A stretch of 64,000 nucleotides of DNA from Eopsaltria australis. Lineage: Eukaryota; Chordata; Aves; Passeriformes; Petroicidae. A program made the translations under genes and the position numbers. The DNA lies in contig JAVTVJ010000072.1 of assembly GCA_034509425.1 (NCBI GenBank), positions 2,356,001-2,420,000 of the forward strand, read 5' to 3'. Under the pieces are notes generated by a model. It searched no databases, was not told the DNA's origin, and saw nothing but the letters and a program-made list of their open reading frames with translations. Each line of letters starts with the position of its first letter. Position 1 is the first letter of the stretch. Positions 59,566 to 64,000 of this stretch are shown in pieces.

Positions 59566-62500
59566 AAGCAATGTGCATTGAAAGAATCTCCTGGCAACAC
59601 AGACCTTGTCGTCAGGAGCAGGAGTAGGGACGGATCCAGAGGTGACAGAACTCCAAGGGTGCCACCAGAGGGCACCTCTACCCCAGGCCCAGGAGGAGTT
59701 TGGTGCCCTGAGAGGAAGGTGGCCGAGGAGATGGAGCATCTCTGGGGCCTGCGGTGGCCAGTCAGGCAGGGACCATGGTGGCTTGCACCCAACTGGGGCC
59801 ACCTGCCAGTTTGATGGGCCATGAAACGAGCAGCTGCTGAATTTGGGAAACTTATTGCCTTGAATGCTGTCACCTGATTAAGGAAGACTTTTACTTGAGG
59901 GGCCCCAGGGCATTTCCAGGTGTCTGAAGCCTTAAACATCTGGAGCAGCATCCTGCACAGCTGCCCTGCACCTTGCTACTTGCACTGGTGGCAACTGAAT
60001 GCCGGAGTCACTGGGGGCTGCCAATCTGCTGTCTTGTCTCAGGCTGCCGTATCTTCCTGTATCTTCACTAGAATAGTCCCCAGATCACATCCCAAGATTT
60101 CCAGAGTCCCTTGAGCTGAGTCAGTCACTGCCTGTGCTCAGCTGTGCCTGGAGGTGTTTTGGGAGAAAGATTTGGGGACTACGGGCTTTCCCTGGGAGCA
60201 CAGGGGTGACGTGACAGTGGCTGATGTTCTCTGCCTCCACTCAGCTGCAGAAAGTGCTGCACTCCCTGAGCCCCAGTGGTGACCAGTCCCAGCTCCTATA
60301 ACAGGGACTGGCCCATGTCCTTCTATTCAGGGGGATGTGAGGAAGAAAACATCAGAAATTTCTGAACTGGCCTTATAGATGAGGACCCAGGTAGGGGTAG
60401 CTGTCACCCCAATGACATTCAGTGAATTTTTGGTCTAAATCTGGGAAATTCTATGCAAAATCCTAACTGCAAAAATGTCCTGTCAGCAGGATCAAGCAGT
60501 CTGAAGCCAAGAGGAAAAAGATACGCTTTAGCTTTCCACCAGGAAAGGGACAGGGGGCAGGAAGGGGTATGGGAGTTCTTCAGCACTGACACACCAAGTG
60601 GTCTCATGCGAGGAGCCTGTTGTGTGAGCCTGGATATAAAGGATGGGAGCTCGTCCAGCAGCACGTCAGCCCAGCCCTACAGGCAGCGTGCCTGTGTGAA
60701 TCAGTGTGCTCTCACCAGCAGCCTGCACCTTGCAGTGACAGGAGAAAGTCCAAGAGGCCCAAAGAGGTGACCCAGAACTCTCCAATTCATCTGAGCAACA
60801 CGGATCTGTGAATGTCGGTGAGCTGGAAATCTGTACATCAAGAAGAGCTTGTGCTTGATTTTCTACTACAAATTTTCTCACTGCAGTCCAAAACTTGGGG
60901 TTGAAAGTGTATACTTACATTAAATACTCTGATTTAGCTATGTTAACACATCTTTAATGATTATATCTGAAATATTCTTAGACCTGCAGCATATTCAGAT
61001 TGGCTTGTAGATTTTGGATGTAGAATCTATTCCAGAGCAGCTATCACAACCAAGAAAAGGTGTGAATTTAGATTGTCTCTTGAAGACACATGAGAAGGAA
61101 GACATTAAAGATCTCTTTTCGTTTTTGAAAACCCGTATCTATAACATGCAAAGCAACTAATGTCCTATGCTTTAGTATCATATATAATCACAAGTATTTA
61201 ATAAGATTCCTTGCCTACTCATTTTCAGTTATTTAATATGACCATTTTAATGAAAGTTGAAAACCTAGAGTTATAAATTCTCAGTCACGTGGATCCATTG
61301 TACGTAGAAATTTGCCACATATTTAGTGCTGTGCTCACGAACAAATCAAAGCTCCCCCTGGAACCCAGGGAATAAACTGACTGAGGCCTTGGGCAAGTGC
61401 TGTGCATTGTAGGACTGGGACCTCTACTGGCTTGGCTCTTCTGAGCTTGGCTCAAACATGGTTTCCTCTTCAGCATCCCAGTCATGTTTGTGCTTTTTAA
61501 ATCTGGAGATAACAAACTGGAAAACCCCATATATTTCCTGTTTTTATAATAAAAATCAGAAAAATATATTTTCTTCTTTGTAAAATTTGCATTTAAGATA
61601 AAAAGAGAGCCATTTAGTGGAGACCCATTTAGAACAAGAGTAAAGAAAGTTACAAGTGTGATGAGGAGGTTATTCAGCTGCTGTTGGGAGACTATTGAAA
61701 GAAGAATTCCTTGAAAAGATACCATACCTAAAGAATAACAAGAATTCCTAACAACCTTTTAAAGAAGTTTGCAGATTCTGTGGGAAGTTTCTGGGAGTAA
61801 TCAACTCAACCACCAGTAGTTCAGCTGCCTGACAGATGAACACAAACACAGCAGAAATTACTTTGAAGCGTACTCAGGTGAAATGTGCAAGATCTAGATT
61901 GCATTTAGGGAAGTCAGTTGTTTCCCAAACTTAACAAAATCTTTCTATCCCATCAAAGTAGGAAACAAATACAGGCCTCTTAACAAACCTTTATTATAAC
62001 AGCATCTTGCACGGTAACCAAGAGCCTTAATTACCACACCAAGAAGGAGCCTGTTGTTTAATTTCTGATTTTCTTTTTACATAATTCACAAGTTCATTGA
62101 GGAGTGTGTAGTTTTATTGCTGTTCTTCTGAGTCAGGCCATGCTTACTGTTTGCTCTCAATTCATATATGTAATTGTCCTTGGAAATTCATTTAGCTCTC
62201 AGAGGTTTAAGTTTGAAAATATTGGCATTTATGTCTTTTCTCACAGGAAAGAACTTATCACAATTGTTGAATAACTTACAGCAATGGTTGTGCTCTGCTA
62301 AATCATGGGGTTTAACTCTTGAGGAATTGAAATTACCTAGATGTGATTATTTTAGGATAAATACATATCATCAGAAAAATCCACATGATCAAAATTCAGT
62401 TTTGGTGACACTTTTGAAGAAATTTCTGGGGAAGAGATCTGCAGCAGGCAGCAAATTCTGCTTAAAACCAGAGAGGCAGTGTTGGAATAGTTAATAGTAC

Positions 62501-64000
62501 ACTGGTATCTGACTGGAACGAGAGGAATCAGGTTTCTGGCTCTGGCTCACATAAAACCAGAAGTGGCTGTACCAAGGCAGAGTCTTCCAGAGCAGACAGC
62601 AGTGAAGAAGTAGCCATGTGGGTATGGTGGTTTCTGCACAAATGAACTTGGTGGAGCAGTGGCTTGAGCACGGATCTCTGACCCAGCATATTTATGTTAA
62701 ATCTTCAGGTCTACACTGAGGGCATATGTCTTAGGTAGAAAGTCCTGGGACCTTCTTTCAAAGCCAGCCTGTCCAAGACTTCCTCCCACAACATTACTCC
62801 TGCCTGCTTTATATCTGAGTTTTACCTTTTATATAGACATTCAGACAAATGCTTCCCATTAGTGTCTGTCTATCACTCATGAGAAAGAATACATGATGAT
62901 AGAGACACACTATGAATTCCTTCTGCAGAGAAGATGGCTAATTTCCCTTTTTTCCTTCCCTCTATATCCAGCTAACAAGCCAGAAACTGATCCACACCCT
63001 GGAGAACTTGTTCATTGTTTGCATCTGGACTTATGAAAAGGTTTGCATACAAAGAAAAGAAACTCACTGGGGTCTGGCTTGGTAGAAACAAGTGGTGATT
63101 TCACTCAAAAAAATGGATCTCAGCTCCCCAGGCAAACCTACAAACAAGCCAGGAGTTCTGGGAAGTTAGTAAGTTGTACGCAGCCTGTCATTCTCTTTGA
63201 AGAGGCAGGTGACTGGGGATTTGATTTCAGCTTGAGGCTTCAGGTTTGGATTGGTTTTTCCCCCTGAACCAGGAGAACAGGCTGTAATGAACACCTGAGC
63301 TTGTCCTGAGGTCTAAGCTGCAGCTCAAGACAGGCCTCTGGAAGGGATCTGCCTCATGGCACCTGCTGTGTCAAGTAAAGACAGGCTATCATCTCTGCAG
63401 CTTCCAGGCAACAAAGGGAAAATCAAAGCAGCTTAAAGATGAACCTTGTAAAGGATTGAATAAGGTGGGCCTAAACTTTTTGGTTTATGGCCTATAACAT
63501 CTCAAGTCTCTGAGATCTCATTGTGAGTCTATCAGGAAACTGAGACCCATTTCAGACCGAAAGGAAGCAGCATGCTGGAAATTGTGAAGTCTGGAAGTGC
63601 TAATGTTAGCCCTTTAGAGCAAATCTGATCAGGCCTTGAAGTTTCTTGCTTAAGCTCATGCTTTCTACTTGCTGCAGTATCCAGTGTGAAACTGGCTAGT
63701 TCACAGCCAAACTGTGGAAGAGCAAGCCTGGGAGTTCACTCTTGGCACACTTGCTTTGGCACACACAGGGCTAGCAAAGGCTTGAACTGTCTGGGTGGGC
63801 AGGGGAAGGGAACCTCTTCCACACCGTGATGTTTGATGCCACATGCACCTGAAGCAGGTGGGGTGGGCAGTGACTGCAGTCTGGTTGGCCTACCTGGCCC
63901 AAGTGCTCCCTTCCACATGGGATGCACATTGTCTGCGTGCCTTCCTGTGCCTGCACTGGGCAGTGCAGGGCAGGATTCACACAGGGCACTGGCCCCTTCC

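Larger units (their letters stand above)
54541..64000. other. Intergenic region upstream of MARCHF6
   Basis: No exon of a known gene is recognised. In human the next gene on this side is CMBL, tens of kilobases away, so an empty spacer is expected. It holds an A/CAAA tract (55,328-55,396), an A-tract pair (58,276-58,307), CR1 pieces near 59.35-59.56 kb and a GC-richer block at about 59.6-60.3 kb that I cannot assign. Confidence 0.65.

Noticed and set aside
61285..61725. Minus-strand 146-codon open frame in the intergenic region
   Set aside because: No recognisable domain or homology, no CpG promoter or supporting exon structure, and composition like its surroundings.
62174..62494. Plus-strand 106-codon open frame
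   Set aside because: Low-complexity Leu/Lys-rich translation with no family resemblance; expected by chance in 9 kb of intergenic DNA.

Overview
The window is nuclear DNA from a bird. It carries long introns, many 5'-truncated CR1 non-LTR retrotransposon copies with avian-type 3' ends, one probable ERVL-like LTR, and two genes whose exon sequences read as vertebrate MARCHF6 and ROPN1L. The two genes lie in tandem on the minus strand in the order MARCHF6 then ROPN1L. To my knowledge this is the same order and relative orientation as on human chromosome 5p15.2.

Layout from right to left, which is the direction of transcription. About 54.55-64 kb is intergenic and holds no gene I can recognise, only CR1 pieces and A-rich tracts. 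About 52.86-53.69 kb is the CpG-island promoter and first exon of MARCHF6, with a reversed CR1 copy (53.7-54.42 kb) just upstream and a further cluster of GC boxes (54.43-54.54 kb) beyond it. From 53,457 down to 11,312 lies the complete MARCHF6 coding region in 26 exons. Every splice junction was phased by hand and the exons sum to 2,733 nt, which is 910 codons plus a stop and the same length as the human protein. About 5.2-11.3 kb holds the MARCHF6 3' UTR and the intergenic spacer. About 4.05-4.45 kb is a second CpG island, the probable promoter of ROPN1L, followed by its first three coding exons (2,820 down to 397). The rest of ROPN1L runs off the left edge.

MARCHF6 (TEB4, the Doa10 homologue) is the ER-membrane E3 ubiquitin ligase of ER-associated degradation. 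It is intact here, with the RING-CH Cys/His set and the conserved C-terminal Asn890. ROPN1L is a cilium/sperm-flagellum protein with an RIIa-type dimerisation/docking domain. The two genes are neighbours but not functionally linked.

The most notable observations are: (1) exon 2 of ROPN1L is one base short, in a run of three where four are expected, which shifts the frame and predicts a stop early in exon 3; (2) MARCHF6 intron 12 is a textbook U12-type intron, with a GTATCCTTTT donor and a TTCCTTGAC branch site; (3) MARCHF6 exon 2 has a NAGNAG tandem acceptor next to the RING domain; (4) five GGGCC units lie in the sense strand of MARCHF6 intron 1; (5) CR1 copies abut both promoters; (6) a perfect 17-bp inverted repeat sits in the intergenic spacer. 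I found no sign of an undescribed multi-gene system. This is ordinary vertebrate genic DNA with several details worth checking.
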